A stretch of DNA of 64,000 nucleotides from Kangiella taiwanensis (lineage in GTDB: Bacteria; Pseudomonadota; Gammaproteobacteria; Enterobacterales; Kangiellaceae), in contig NZ_JAHCLT010000001.1 in assembly GCF_020005165.1 (NCBI RefSeq), forward strand, positions 186,001 through 250,000, in the 5' to 3' direction. Positions 63,316 through 64,000 of this stretch are shown one piece after another. The stretch's first letter is position 1. Each line of letters opens with the position of its first letter. Under the pieces are notes generated by a model. It worked only from the letters and a program-made list of their open reading frames with translations. It ran no database searches and was not told the origin of the DNA. The position numbers were made by a program, and so were the translations under genes.

Positions 63316-63885
63316 ATGACAGACCTACCCGTTGAAAATATTATCGCCAGCACTCGTTATTGGCTTTCTCAGACCGTTATTGGTTATAACTTCTGCCCTT
63401 TTGCCCGACGCGAATTTGTTCGAAATACCATTAACTACACAGTATCGTCGTCGAATAGTATCGAACCTGTGCTTTATGAGCTGGTCGATGAGCTCACAAC
63501 CTTAGAGCAAAACCCCAACATCGAAACCATACTCATCATACTGCCACAAGGTTTCAATTCCTTTGATGATTACTTAGATTTAGTCGATTACAGTAACCAA
63601 CTACTTGAACGGCTCGAATACACTGGCGTCTATCAAATCGCTACTTTCCATCCTGATTACTGTTTTGACGGCCTTGAAACCGATGATCCGGCTAACTATA
63701 CCAATCGTTCACCCTATCCTATGCTCCATATTCTTCGCGAAGCCAGCCTCGACCGTGCCTTGGACAATTACGATGACCCCGAATCTATTCCAGAAAATAA
63801 CATCAAGCTGGCCAGAGAAAAGGGGGGCGCTACCTTCAAAGATATTTTAAAACGGTCACTTAAGACAAAGCCTGAGTCACTTTAG
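63316..63885 (+). CDS. DUF1415 family protein
   Basis: A 189-aa cytosolic protein. G-Y-N-F-C-P-F-A-R near the start, A-T-F-H-P-D-Y-C-F and N-R-S-P-Y-P-M-L-H-I-L-R are family-specific motifs. Function unknown. Its last 26 bases overlap the convergent glycosylase-family gene. Confidence 0.9.
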   Translation: MTDLPVENIIASTRYWLSQTVIGYNFCPFARREFVRNTINYTVSSSNSIEPVLYELVDELTTLEQNPNIETILIILPQGFNSFDDYLDLVDYSNQLLERLEYTGVYQIATFHPDYCFDGLETDDPANYTNRSPYPMLHILREASLDRALDNYDDPESIPENNIKLAREKGGATFKDILKRSLKTKPESL

Positions 63886-64000
63886 CCCGCAACTCGGGCA
63901 ATACCTCTTTTTCAAACCACGGATTCTTCTTTAACCAAATATTATTGCGCGGGCTAGGATGCGGAAGAGGGAAGTAAGTTAATGACTTTTCGATACCATT
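63860..64000 (-). CDS. Uracil-DNA glycosylase-family protein, C-terminal part
   Basis: The last 46 codons run in from the window edge; the start lies outside. The visible part has F-P-L-P-H-P-S-P-R-N-N-I-W followed by K-K-N-P-W-F. The H-P-S-P-R-N pattern is the second active-site motif of the uracil-DNA glycosylase superfamily. Stop TAA at 63860-63862. Which glycosylase family it belongs to cannot be settled from this end alone. Confidence 0.75.
   Translation of the reverse strand, partial: NGIEKSLTYFPLPHPSPRNNIWLKKNPWFEKEVLPELRAKVTQALS

Overview
This window looks like ordinary chromosome from a marine, moderately low-GC (roughly 45% by eye) gammaproteobacterium. Gene order and products (hemW after rdgB, mutY-yggX, rarD-yigI, glyQ-glyS-gmhB, cytochrome c5, many DUF families typical of marine gammaproteobacteria) suggest a Kangiella-like or related oceanospirillalean organism. 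That placement is inference from gene content, not from a search. There is no prophage, CRISPR array, complete insertion sequence or plasmid function in the window.

Layout. 1-9.5 kb is housekeeping: the 3' end of rdgB, hemW, a three-domain lipoprotein, trmB, an SLC13-type transporter with two RCK_C domains, mutY-yggX, tRNA-Phe(GAA), and an nfeD-slipin membrane quality-control pair. 9.5-14 kb holds pirin, a gene-poor stretch (10.34-11.0 kb) with a Fur-like box, promoter and terminator that look like a small-RNA gene plus a run of hairpins, then a minus-strand operon thrE-nuclease-aspartoacylase. 13.9-16.7 kb is a metal-uptake locus: a small Cys/His periplasmic protein and a His/Glu-rich TonB receptor resembling ZnuD. 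16.9-23.1 kb has marC (apparently lacking any ATG/GTG/TTG start at its proper N-terminus), a DUF2165 membrane protein, rarD-yigI, two cytochrome c5 genes flanking a GNAT gene, DoxX, an AhpD-like protein and a DUF899 protein. 23.1-33.9 kb is accessory: a six-repeat PKD lipoprotein, two orphan small-protein genes in an AT-rich patch, an RhlE-type helicase, a putative secreted zinc metallopeptidase, and a large TolB-propeller/amidohydrolase fusion. 33.9-40.7 kb includes a TPR-GGDEF protein, dps, tusA, DUF1285, a DJ-1/PfpI protein, tag and a TspO-like protein.

40.8-51.2 kb: glyQ-glyS-gmhB-epimerase operon with overlapping genes, a DUF481 outer-membrane protein, gamma-carbonic anhydrase, a PAS-GGDEF-EAL protein, an ATP-grasp ligase and a TraB/GumN lipoprotein. 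51.2-58.7 kb: gorA, divergent from a tight five-gene run that puts a CDP-glycerol glycerophosphotransferase, a glycerol-3-phosphate cytidylyltransferase and a WaaE-like glycosyltransferase next to oligopeptidase A and an FGGY kinase; the first three could add glycerol phosphate to a surface glycan. 58.7-62.8 kb: an MMPL/RND exporter, a LolA-like periplasmic protein and a TetR regulator in one operon with a recognisable promoter. The window ends with DUF3703, DUF1415 and the 3' end of a uracil-DNA-glycosylase-family gene.

The most unusual non-coding signals are a 56-bp perfect duplication of the tRNA-Phe 3' end plus its terminator, enclosing a 120-bp chain of hairpins; a set of short hairpins in several gene-poor gaps whose loops repeatedly contain TCC on the plus strand; the candidate Fur-controlled RNA; and the marC start.
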